Shown here in pieces: positions 24,419-32,844 of a DNA stretch of 64,000 bases. Within the stretch, counting starts at the first letter, position 1. Every line of letters begins with the position of its first letter. The DNA is taken from positions 201,501-265,500 of the forward strand of contig NC_014388.1 in NCBI RefSeq assembly GCF_000145035.1, written 5' to 3'. This DNA is from Butyrivibrio proteoclasticus B316 (GTDB lineage: Bacteria > Bacillota > Clostridia > Lachnospirales > Lachnospiraceae). Made by a program: the position numbers and the translations under genes. Under the pieces are notes generated by a model, which saw nothing but the letters and a program-made list of their open reading frames with translations, was not told the origin of the DNA and made no database searches.

Positions 24419-26188
24419 TTATTTGTTAGCGTAGTAATCTTCCATTTCTGCGATAATATCCGCACCGCCATAAGACATCCAGTCTGCCTTGTACTGCTCA
24501 AAGTACTCAATTGGCTGCTCACCGGTTACAATTTGGATATATGCTTTGAGTTCAAGAGTATCGAGGGCTGCTTTTTTCTGCTCCATTGCTTCAAGTGTAG
24601 GAGGATACAGTGGTGATACCCAGTTAGCATTGCCATTAGCATTAAGTCCGCCGATAGCTGCACCAAGTCCTACAATTCTGGAGTTATAGAAAGACCATCC
24701 TGTACGTGTCTCTTCTGTTACATGCTCAGGATCTTTCAAGTACTCAAGCATGATAGATGAGCTGTTCTTGTTCTCTGCTGTTGATGTGTTCTCAGGAAGA
24801 AGTTCTCCCTTAAGTACTGCCTGATGTTCGTTATAATAAACATCCTTGGTAGTAGATGGCAGGCACTCAATCTGTACAGGCTTGGTAAAGTTATCTCCGC
24901 CGTTCTGTACAAATGACATTACTTCAGGAGCTGTATCCAGAGTCTCATGTACAAGCTCATCGAAAAGAACGTTCTGGATCTTAACAGCTGCCTCAGGATG
25001 AGGATAATCCTTTCTAACAACGATAAAGTTATTGGTAGGGTTCTCATGTGCAAGGTTTACCTTGCCTGTTGAATCCTTAATTGTGTATGCAATGTACTCA
25101 GCCTCCGGATTGGCATCCTTAACATGGGAGAATCTCCAGTCAGGCATATGCCATGCACCAAATGCGATACCACACTTATTATCGATCAAAAGAGCTGTCA
25201 CATCCTCATATGTTCTTGTGCCAAACTGAGGATCCAGAATGCCCTCTTCGAACCACTGATGCAAGATTTCCCAGCTTTTCTTGTTTGCATCTGATAATGT
25301 AGACCATGTAATTGTTCCATCACCATTATCAAGCCATTTTCCTACAAATCCGCCATTTGCATTGGCAATCCACTCTGCATCACCGATGCCATCACTCATG
25401 GCAATACCAATTGTTCCCTTGCCTGAAACGTCTTTATCCACGAAGGCTCTTGCTACATCAGCAATCTCCTCATAAGTTACGCAAAGATCTCCGTCTTCAT
25501 CAGGGTTAATACCAAGCTTATCCATCCAGTCTTTTCTGATCCAGCAAAGTGTTGGAACTCCGTTGTCAGCGTTGGTTCCCGGAAGAGCCATCAGCTTGCC
25601 ATCAAAGGTAACCATATCAAGGCCTCTTCCATCAAAAGAATCATAGATTTCTCTGATATAATCACTTGCATATTCATTAAAGACATCTGTCAGATCGCAC
25701 AGAAGATCACTCTCAACAAGGTCAACCAATGTGTCATAGTTGGTAACTGTGAACATTTCAGGAATATCCCCACTTGATGTTGCAAGCGCAATATGGTTTT
25801 TATAGTCTTCATCTGCAGCTTCAATCTCATCAGTGAATGTGATATTCAGCTTTTCTTTTACATATCTAGTATATGGGTTGTCCTCAAGAGTATCTCCCGG
25901 AAGAAGCGTTGATACAGTGTGCTGTGAAGCAAGTCTTCCAATGTGAATATTAAGTTCTTCCTCATAAGGTTCAAATCCCTTAAATGCTACTTCTCCTCCG
26001 GTTGCGGAAGCACTTCCTTGTGCATCTACAGCAGCCTGAGTGTTGGTACTCTGTGTATTATCCTGTGCTGCCTGATTACCGGCAGCTGTATTTGTATCTG
26101 TACCTGTGCTACCGCATGCTGTCATCGCAAGTACGGTAGTTGAGAGTACAGCACAAGATATTAGTCTTTTTGCCTTTCCCTTTAACAT
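24419..26188 (-). CDS. Extracellular solute-binding lipoprotein, LplA type
   Basis: A 589-residue surface lipoprotein. The signal peptide ends in the lipobox LAMTACG near residue 25, followed by a Thr/Gln/Ala-rich linker. The rest is a large type 1 sugar-binding fold (NPYTRYVKEKLNITF and MALPGTNADNGVPTLCWIRKDW), as in LplA/YtcQ. It is the first gene of the importer operon, and 206 bp separate it from the divergent response regulator. It should capture the oligosaccharide later cut by GH31. Confidence 0.94.
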   Translation of the reverse strand: MLKGKAKRLISCAVLSTTVLAMTACGSTGTDTNTAAGNQAAQDNTQSTNTQAAVDAQGSASATGGEVAFKGFEPYEEELNIHIGRLASQHTVSTLLPGDTLEDNPYTRYVKEKLNITFTDEIEAADEDYKNHIALATSSGDIPEMFTVTNYDTLVDLVESDLLCDLTDVFNEYASDYIREIYDSFDGRGLDMVTFDGKLMALPGTNADNGVPTLCWIRKDWMDKLGINPDEDGDLCVTYEEIADVARAFVDKDVSGKGTIGIAMSDGIGDAEWIANANGGFVGKWLDNGDGTITWSTLSDANKKSWEILHQWFEEGILDPQFGTRTYEDVTALLIDNKCGIAFGAWHMPDWRFSHVKDANPEAEYIAYTIKDSTGKVNLAHENPTNNFIVVRKDYPHPEAAVKIQNVLFDELVHETLDTAPEVMSFVQNGGDNFTKPVQIECLPSTTKDVYYNEHQAVLKGELLPENTSTAENKNSSSIMLEYLKDPEHVTEETRTGWSFYNSRIVGLGAAIGGLNANGNANWVSPLYPPTLEAMEQKKAALDTLELKAYIQIVTGEQPIEYFEQYKADWMSYGGADIIAEMEDYYANK

Positions 26189-26394
26189 AGCCTTCTCCCT
26201 TTACATTGTTTTTGTTCCCCATTAGCTAATGTATCGACATTGATATCGTAGCATTGGCATTTTAGATATTACATATAAATCTTTTTGGATTCGTATCAAT
26301 TTTTTAGGACTTTTTTACAATAGATTGTAGTTCTGATTCTTGCTGTTATAATGTTCTTTATAAAAAATGTATTAATTATTGGAGGTATTTGCAT

Positions 26395-27147
26395 ATGGCC
26401 TATAATATGCTGATAGCTGAAGATGAAAAAAATGAATATGATCTGGTTATTTTTTTACTACAAAAACTCAATCTGACCGATGCCTTTAACGTTTTCCACG
26501 CTTCCAACGGAAAACAGGCTCTGGAGATTTTAAACAGAACTCCTGTAGATGTACTTCTTACTGATATAGAAATGCCCTTTGTAAGTGGGCTTGATCTTGC
26601 CAAAAAAGCCAGAGAGAACAATAAAGAGCTTCCGATCCTCTTTTTCAGCTGCTATGACAATTTTTCCTATGCCAAGACTGCCCTGTCAGTAGGTGCCTGC
26701 AATTATATGCTCAAGCCCCTTGACCCGGGCGAGTTTGAAGAAACCATGGACAGTACCTTAAAGCTACTTGATAAAACCAATCAAAAGAAAGAGCTGCCTC
26801 CGATAGACAGGTTTGAATCAGACGGGGGTAAGCACTCAGTTGAACTTGTCAAAAGATATATAAAGGCCAATTACAATAAGGATATTTCGCTTAACAGCCT
26901 CGCTGAAATGGTCTATTTAAATACAAGCTATCTGAGTACCATATTTAAAGCTGAAACAGGCTGCGGGATCAACAAATATATCAAGAATATCCGCATGGAG
27001 AAGGCCAAAGAAATGCTTCTGACCACAAATATGAAGATTTCAGATATAGGATTCAGTGTAGGCTTTAGAAATGATTCCTATTTTGTTAAAAGTTTCAGAG
27101 ATCATTTTGGCAAAACGCCAGAAAAAGTGAGAAATATGGAGAGCTGA
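26395..27147 (+). CDS. YesN-type response regulator (REC + AraC)
   Basis: A 250-residue regulator. The ATG at 26395 is preferred to an upstream TTG since GGAGG lies 9 bases before it. The receiver domain has acidic EDE near residue 8, phosphoacceptor Asp in VDVLLTDIEMPF near residue 55, and a Lys in YMLKPLDPGEFE. The C-terminal AraC domain shows DISLNSLAEMVYLNTSYLST and ISDIGFSVGFRNDSYFVKSF. It is divergent from the LplABC/GH31 operon and is followed after 4 bp by its kinase. It probably activates the importer when the sugar is present. Confidence 0.94.
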   Translation: MAYNMLIAEDEKNEYDLVIFLLQKLNLTDAFNVFHASNGKQALEILNRTPVDVLLTDIEMPFVSGLDLAKKARENNKELPILFFSCYDNFSYAKTALSVGACNYMLKPLDPGEFEETMDSTLKLLDKTNQKKELPPIDRFESDGGKHSVELVKRYIKANYNKDISLNSLAEMVYLNTSYLSTIFKAETGCGINKYIKNIRMEKAKEMLLTTNMKISDIGFSVGFRNDSYFVKSFRDHFGKTPEKVRNMES

Positions 27148-27151
27148 GTCT

Positions 27152-28849
27152 ATGAAAACAGGCGTAGCATGGTATCAAAGCCTTAAATTCAGAAATAAAA
27201 TTCAGATCATTTGTTTTATAGTTAGTCTGATTCCTGTAATACTATTAGGAGCCTTCTGCACTATACAGTCCAGGAGGCTTCTTGTTTCTCAGGAAGAGAC
27301 CAATATCAATAATATACTGGATCAGGCAGTATCTTCACTTGATCATTATCTGTCGCTTCAGGAAGGGATCATCACCACTCTGGCCTGGGATGAAGCTATA
27401 CAGGCTGCAGTTGACAAGAGCTACAGCAGCAATTATGAAATGTTTCTGGCAAATTCTGAGATTTTTGACTCCAAATTTCTTATGATACAGGCAATGCACC
27501 CCGAAATAGAGGGGATAACTCTGTATACTCAGACTAATCTGTATCCTCATGGGACTACGCTCAAACAGCTCACAGACCTCAGCGGATACAGCTGGTATGA
27601 AAAGGCTCTCTCTGCTCAGAAGCCCTTCTATATTTTTGACAGGGATAGCGGCAAGTTTTTGCTGGTCTATCTTCTTCCCTGTGATTTATATAAAAACGTC
27701 ATGACCATAGCCCTGTCCTATGATTATGCTTTTTCAGATTACCAAAAACTATTTGAGGAAGATTATGCAATAGGAATATATGATAATGCAGGTCAACTGA
27801 TCTTTGATCATTCATCTTTCCCGGATGCCCCTGCCGGCGATTTTTTTAAGCAGGATCTACGTGCTACGCTCGATAATGATGCCGGTTCAGGCTATTTCAG
27901 GGAAGTTTCTTCCAGCGCTACACACGGCTGGAACATAGTTATATTCAGGCCTCAGGAATTTATCACCAGTACAGCCAACTCTTTTATTCTGGTCATCATG
28001 GGTATGATCGCGCTTTGCATTATTTCTATGCTGTATCTGGGCGTTGTTCTGTCCAAGCATCTGGTAGAGCCATTGGAAAAGCTTGCCAACAATATGGACC
28101 AGATTCAGGCTGATAATTTCACGGTCACAGTCAGAAGCAGGAATAATGATGAAATAGCCAAGCTCATTGGTGCTTTTGACAACATGGCCAAACGTCTCGA
28201 GAGCACTATCCATGAACTGTATACCAACAAGCTTGCCAAACAGGAGTATCGGCTTCAGATGCTCCAATCACAGATAAATCCTCATTTTTTGTACAACTGT
28301 CTATCCATGATAAACAGCAAAGCTATACTCTCAGGCCAATCTGAGATCAGCAGCATTGCGCTCCAATTGTCGACCTTTTACAGAACAACGCTTAATAAAG
28401 GGCATAGCACTACCAGGCTGGCTGATGAATGGAGAAATACTCTTTCCTATCTCGAAATTCAGAGAATGCTCCACTCTGACTCATTTGAATTCAGTTATGA
28501 TGTTGATGAATCATTATTTGAATGCAGGAGCATCAACCTGATAATTCAGCCTCTTGTCGAGAATGCCATTGTTCATGGCATAAGGTATAACGATAAAGAA
28601 AACTATATCGGAAAGATACATATTTGTATCAAACGGGATAATGACAATATTCTCATATCTGTTGAGGATAACGGCTGCGGCATGGATAAGAATACTTTGG
28701 ATAATATACTGACTGCAGAAACCAAGGGCTATGGTATTAGCAATGTTGATCAGAGAATAAAGCTCTACTTCGGCCCGGAATACGGTATCAGTTACGAAAG
28801 TGAACCTGGACGTGGCACTACAGCTACAATAAAACTGCCCGGCGCATAG
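27152..28849 (+). CDS. YesM-type sensor histidine kinase
   Basis: A 565-residue kinase with two membrane segments (residues 20-40 and about 278-300) around an extracellular Cache-like sensor of about 235 residues. A HAMP domain follows (LVEPLEKLANNMDQIQADNF). The His_kinase domain has the phosphoacceptor in LQSQINPHFLYNCLSMI, and the ATPase part has QPLVENAIVHGI and EDNGCGM. It is paired with the YesN-type regulator. The last codons and the stop lie inside a terminator hairpin. Confidence 0.94.
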   Translation: MKTGVAWYQSLKFRNKIQIICFIVSLIPVILLGAFCTIQSRRLLVSQEETNINNILDQAVSSLDHYLSLQEGIITTLAWDEAIQAAVDKSYSSNYEMFLANSEIFDSKFLMIQAMHPEIEGITLYTQTNLYPHGTTLKQLTDLSGYSWYEKALSAQKPFYIFDRDSGKFLLVYLLPCDLYKNVMTIALSYDYAFSDYQKLFEEDYAIGIYDNAGQLIFDHSSFPDAPAGDFFKQDLRATLDNDAGSGYFREVSSSATHGWNIVIFRPQEFITSTANSFILVIMGMIALCIISMLYLGVVLSKHLVEPLEKLANNMDQIQADNFTVTVRSRNNDEIAKLIGAFDNMAKRLESTIHELYTNKLAKQEYRLQMLQSQINPHFLYNCLSMINSKAILSGQSEISSIALQLSTFYRTTLNKGHSTTRLADEWRNTLSYLEIQRMLHSDSFEFSYDVDESLFECRSINLIIQPLVENAIVHGIRYNDKENYIGKIHICIKRDNDNILISVEDNGCGMDKNTLDNILTAETKGYGISNVDQRIKLYFGPEYGISYESEPGRGTTATIKLPGA

Positions 28850-28861
28850 CGCCGGGCAGTT
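28833..28861 (-). terminator. Strong terminator overlapping the kinase stop codon
   Basis: AACTGCCCGGCGC and GCGCCGGGCAGTT form a perfect 13-bp GC-rich stem with a 3-nt loop. The TAG of the kinase gene sits at the loop. On the minus strand TTTTATT follows, so it ends the GTPase transcript. It may also stop the kinase transcript. Confidence 0.85.
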
Positions 28862-28876
28862 CCTACAATATGCATT

Positions 28877-30040
28877 TTATGTTGTTGCGCCTTTTGCAAA
28901 TGCCTGAGCTACAGAATCAAGAATCTCTGTTTTATCCGCACCCTTAGATAACTTTTTAGCCGAATAAGCTATCTTATCCAGAACTGTATTGGATAAAGAA
29001 TCCTGTAAAATTTTCTGTGCCCATTCGATATCATCAACTGTCTTCTTGCCTGTGGCGATCTGTTCAAAAATGTAAACTGAAGCTTCCCCAAGCGCAAAGA
29101 CAATAGTACCTGAAATAATAGCATTTATTGAAGCCGCCCCCAGATTGATTCCGGGGATCAGCTTAAGCGACGAAACAAGCGTTTTTCCGGTAATACTGAC
29201 TGTTCCTATATCCACCATGAGCTTCAGCAAGTCTTTGGTCTTCTTGGTTTTCTTTATTCCCCAGATTTTAAATATCGATTCTAACTCCAAAGATTCTGTA
29301 GGCTTTAGCAGCATAAGGTCTACCACTGGCATAGCAATTCCGCCCGCGGTGATTCCTGCTAGTGTAGCCACGCTGACCACTGCGTGTGACATAGCTCTTT
29401 TTCTTGATAAAAGGTACTTGGCTATATCCCTCTCAGAAGCCTGGAATCCGACAGGAAGGAGGCTATTTGTTAGTTCGATAAGTTCAACAATTCCGGTAGG
29501 CGGAATCACTTCTCCTTCTTTGGTCTGCTTAGGCTTGGCTATAACCGACACGATTTCCGTCAACTTGGTTGCATATTTTTTCTTGGATAAAAAAGCTTTC
29601 TCAACAATCTCTCTGGTCTTGGCAACATCATCTTCTCCATAAGACTGCGTTATTACGACAATTATAGGAACATCATCCCAATAGTCAACAGCCTCTACAA
29701 AAGAATCGATTGTCTTTGGAAAGAGCTTGGATGTGTATTTGTCAACGCAAAACCAAATGGCACTTATCTGGTGCTCTTTTCTCCTGGCTTTTATGGCGTT
29801 ACTTGACCACTTTTTGACCGCGTTGACTGCCCTCTGTTCCTTGAAAAGTCCCGGCTCAATGCCGACTGTATCAATCAATCTGAAGGGCACTTTGTCATTT
29901 TCATAAATCTGGAAATCCTCAGGCCTGCCTGATCTGACTGCCTGAGCCTTTTTCATAGCCTCATCACCCAATACAGTTTTAATAAGGGTGGATTTTCCTA
30001 CACCTTCGAAACCTACAACAAGTACATTTGACTTTTCCAC
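28877..30040 (-). CDS. GTPase with C-terminal membrane-interacting domain (DUF697-like)
   Basis: A 387-residue protein. The G domain spans residues 1-190: P-loop GFEGVGKSTLIK, switch region LIDTVGIEPG (DxxG), and a degenerate G4 at VVITQSYGED. The C-terminal half has hydrophobic helices (HAVVSVATLAGITAGGIAMP and NLGAASINAIISGTIVFAL) like DUF697 proteins, which associate with membranes. It stands alone, convergent with the kinase gene. Its role is unknown; stress or envelope functions are common guesses for relatives. Confidence 0.82.
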   Translation of the reverse strand: MEKSNVLVVGFEGVGKSTLIKTVLGDEAMKKAQAVRSGRPEDFQIYENDKVPFRLIDTVGIEPGLFKEQRAVNAVKKWSSNAIKARRKEHQISAIWFCVDKYTSKLFPKTIDSFVEAVDYWDDVPIIVVITQSYGEDDVAKTREIVEKAFLSKKKYATKLTEIVSVIAKPKQTKEGEVIPPTGIVELIELTNSLLPVGFQASERDIAKYLLSRKRAMSHAVVSVATLAGITAGGIAMPVVDLMLLKPTESLELESIFKIWGIKKTKKTKDLLKLMVDIGTVSITGKTLVSSLKLIPGINLGAASINAIISGTIVFALGEASVYIFEQIATGKKTVDDIEWAQKILQDSLSNTVLDKIAYSAKKLSKGADKTEILDSVAQAFAKGATT

Positions 30041-30152
30041 AGTTATTCTCCTATGTAGTGAATCTTATCGCCCATTAATTATCCAAATAACGCTTTTAAT
30101 TATACTGCCTTTTATACAATTGTATTTCATTTATATTCATTTATCAATGTAC

Positions 30153-30193
30153 AAAAGCCCTATCCATAGCCATTTTAGCTAAGAATAGGGCTT
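30153..30193 (-). terminator. Terminator of the EAL gene
   Basis: AAGCCCTAT and ATAGGGCTT pair at the base, with TAGC/GCTA inside, followed on the minus strand by TTTTG. It lies directly after the EAL gene and before the start of the GTPase gene. Confidence 0.8.
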
Positions 30194-30198
30194 CGTAT

Positions 30199-31413
30199 TC
30201 ATACATAGGTTCCATCTTCAAAATCAAGACTCTGAAGGAATGAAACAATATATACATCTTTACTTCTGGGGTTTTCCATAAAGTAGTCCTCAATAGCTAC
30301 TTTATGAACATTCCCATGTTCATCTATTTGATTGGCAATACGCAGGACCCGTTTTTTACCGGCAGCATAAGCATCAAGAAGACTTTTTCTGTTAAATGCC
30401 TTTTCTATTTCATCTTTTGACTCAGGTACAGTCATATCCACAACGCTTCTTAAACAGTCATCATAAGTTCCTGTCTCAGGTATTGCTGAGTTTAAAAAGT
30501 TCTCGCGTCTCATAAATGTATAAGAATTCTTGCTAAGATTAGCAAATTTTATAACAGGAAACTTCTTATAAACTGACTCTATTAGAATTCTAACCTGCTC
30601 AAATACTGCTGATTGATCATCAAATGGATCCGTAGTCTTAATCTCTACAGGTGCTTCATCTACGCACATAGTGATAAAATCACCCTTTGGAACAGGCTCA
30701 GAAAAAATAAATCCCTGAATATAATCACAGTCACAGGTATTTATAAACTGCAGCTGCTCCTGAGTTTCCACTCCTTCAACTACGGTAATAAGATTCAGTC
30801 TGTGAGCAAAGTAAAAAACTGACTCGAGAGTAATTTTACCCTTTTCTGTAAGGCAGTTATCATTAAGAAAAGACCTGTCTATCTTAAGAATACGGGCTGG
30901 AACATCCTTAACAAAGGACATGGATGACATTCCCGATCCAAAATCATCTATAGATACCATGTATCCGGCCTGCTCAATATCATGAACCCAGTTCATGACT
31001 TTCTCTTTATCAGCCGCCACATCAGATTCGGTAATTTCTACTCCCAAATAGTATTTATCTATACCGTATGACTCAACCAATCTGTTAAGTTTTTCTATAA
31101 ACTGACCATCTCCGGCGTGTTCTCTTCCAAAGTTTACGCTTATTCTAACGGCTCTGTCTCCAAGCTGTTTAATTGTCTTACAAGCATCTTCTACCACAAA
31201 CCAGTCAACAAGTGAAAGCTGTCCTGCTTCTTCCAGAATAGGAATAAAATCTTTAGGAAGTACTACGGTACCATCTTTTTTGACCCATCTGACAAGCGCT
31301 TCTGCTCCACCTATAACACCTTGTTTGGCGTTGTACTGTGGCTGATAATAAGCCTGTAACTCGCCGCTTTCCATGGCCGCAACGATGTCATTTAATAGAT
31401 ATTTCTTTTCCAT
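30199..31413 (-). CDS. EAL domain c-di-GMP phosphodiesterase
   Basis: A 404-residue protein. The ATG at 31413 is chosen because GAGGG lies just upstream. The EAL domain covers residues 5-250 with catalytic features intact: GGAEALVRW, EITESD, SIDDFGSGMSSM, ILKIDRSF and VVEGVETQEQ. It should hydrolyse c-di-GMP. Residues 260-404 form an additional region resembling a ligand-binding PAS/Cache fold with no recognised family. There is no membrane segment. It is monocistronic and terminated. A diguanylate cyclase at 38123-39637 is a possible counterpart. Confidence 0.93.
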   Translation of the reverse strand: MEKKYLLNDIVAAMESGELQAYYQPQYNAKQGVIGGAEALVRWVKKDGTVVLPKDFIPILEEAGQLSLVDWFVVEDACKTIKQLGDRAVRISVNFGREHAGDGQFIEKLNRLVESYGIDKYYLGVEITESDVAADKEKVMNWVHDIEQAGYMVSIDDFGSGMSSMSFVKDVPARILKIDRSFLNDNCLTEKGKITLESVFYFAHRLNLITVVEGVETQEQLQFINTCDCDYIQGFIFSEPVPKGDFITMCVDEAPVEIKTTDPFDDQSAVFEQVRILIESVYKKFPVIKFANLSKNSYTFMRRENFLNSAIPETGTYDDCLRSVVDMTVPESKDEIEKAFNRKSLLDAYAAGKKRVLRIANQIDEHGNVHKVAIEDYFMENPRSKDVYIVSFLQSLDFEDGTYV

Positions 31414-31647
31414 TTTTCCCTCAATTAAAAAATACAAAACAACAAAACGCAATTTCAGATTATAAGGTTGTACGCAATCTGATGTCAATATATCAAAAAC
31501 AATTAGTCGAGCTATAGTGAACTATAATTTCATTTTCTTTTAATTCAAAAGTATTTATAATTCAATATATACAGATATACTTGCGTATAATTTGAATTAT
31601 TCTGCAGTTTACTTTATGCTCTTTATCATTTTCATGGAGAACTTATA

Positions 31648-32712
31648 ATGGCACCAAGAATACCGGCCCTGTCCAATGCTCAAAAGCTAAATAAAATAAC
31701 AGCCGATTTGCCTGAATGTACGCAGCAATACTTCTATTCAGGCACCTCTGGCAAATCAATTTTAACAAGGATATCCTATGCCCTTGATATCAGATACTTT
31801 TTGGATTATTTAATTGCATTTGCCCCGTCTTTTCTGGACAAGAAGGTTAAAGAGCTGTCCATAGATGATTTCAGGCAAATAGAGACTTCAGATATTAATG
31901 ACTTTATCAAGTGGATGGCTGAGAGTGAGCATCTCTCAGAGAGGACAAGGGCTAGAAGAAGGTCTTCAATTTCCGGCCTTTATGAATATCTTATAAATAT
32001 AGAGAAAAGGCTGGAACATAATCCCGTTTCAGGCTCAGCCTCCATCGAAATCCCTGAAAATGACCGTGTAACTTACCTTAATCTTGAAGAACAGGAGAAA
32101 CTTTTAAGCTGCATTAAATCCGGAACAGGCCTTACCGGTCGCCAGCTCAAATATCATGAGAAGTATAAAAAAAGAGACCTGGCCATCATTTTTCTTTTTC
32201 TGGACACAGGTCTTAGAATATCAGAGCTCCAGGCTCTTAATGTATCTGATGTAGTAATATATGAAGATCTTATAGATGATAATAAAAGCGAGTGCTATGT
32301 TCTGGCAGTCCGCAAAGACAGAAAGAACTCACTTAGCACCACTAAAATATATTTCTCAGATGAATCCAAAGCGTATATACAGGACTACTTAGACTCAAGA
32401 AAAGGGAACGGTGAAGATACATCTGATAATTCCCCTCTTTTTACTACTACAACCGGAAAGCGCCTGTCTATCCGCGAGATTCAGCAGATGCTCAAAAAAT
32501 ATGTAGCCGTTTCATTAAACCGCAATGATATCAGTATAGGCAAACTCCGCTCCAGCTTTGCAATGGAGTTTTATAAGCATGAGAAAAATATCCTCATTCT
32601 CCAGCAGCGCCTTGGTCATAAATCAATTACTGCCACCAACATGTATGCCCGCGCCAGTGACCGTGAGGAAGCCGTCAAAGACTCCAGGAACTGGAGGCAA
32701 AATAAGAATTAA
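31648..32712 (+). CDS. Tyrosine-type recombinase (XerC-like), box II His replaced
   Basis: A 354-residue recombinase. Residues 25-130 are the SAM-like core-binding domain, with TRARRRSSISGLYEYLIN. The catalytic domain has FLDTGLRISELQAL (first Arg), a Lys in the LAVRKDRK hairpin, GKLRSSFAM (second Arg), LQQRLGHKSITATNMYARA (His and the Tyr nucleophile). The usual HxxR reads GKLR, so the His is missing, as I believe occurs in some Lachnospiraceae relatives. GGAGAA precedes the ATG. No attachment sites or other mobile genes flank it, so an element is not evident. Confidence 0.9.
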   Translation: MAPRIPALSNAQKLNKITADLPECTQQYFYSGTSGKSILTRISYALDIRYFLDYLIAFAPSFLDKKVKELSIDDFRQIETSDINDFIKWMAESEHLSERTRARRRSSISGLYEYLINIEKRLEHNPVSGSASIEIPENDRVTYLNLEEQEKLLSCIKSGTGLTGRQLKYHEKYKKRDLAIIFLFLDTGLRISELQALNVSDVVIYEDLIDDNKSECYVLAVRKDRKNSLSTTKIYFSDESKAYIQDYLDSRKGNGEDTSDNSPLFTTTTGKRLSIREIQQMLKKYVAVSLNRNDISIGKLRSSFAMEFYKHEKNILILQQRLGHKSITATNMYARASDREEAVKDSRNWRQNKN

Positions 32713-32844
32713 CACTCCCATTACTTAAATCTCTTAAATTTATATAAAATAAGATGCTTACTAACTTTATCTGCATTTATAGATGATAAAATGGACAGTG
32801 GCGTTCAATTTACCAACAATTTTCTCAATGGGGGGTTCTATAAA

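Noticed and set aside
31648-32712. Integrated mobile element marked by the tyrosine recombinase
   Set aside because: No direct-repeat attachment sites, tRNA gene, relaxase or phage genes were found around it.
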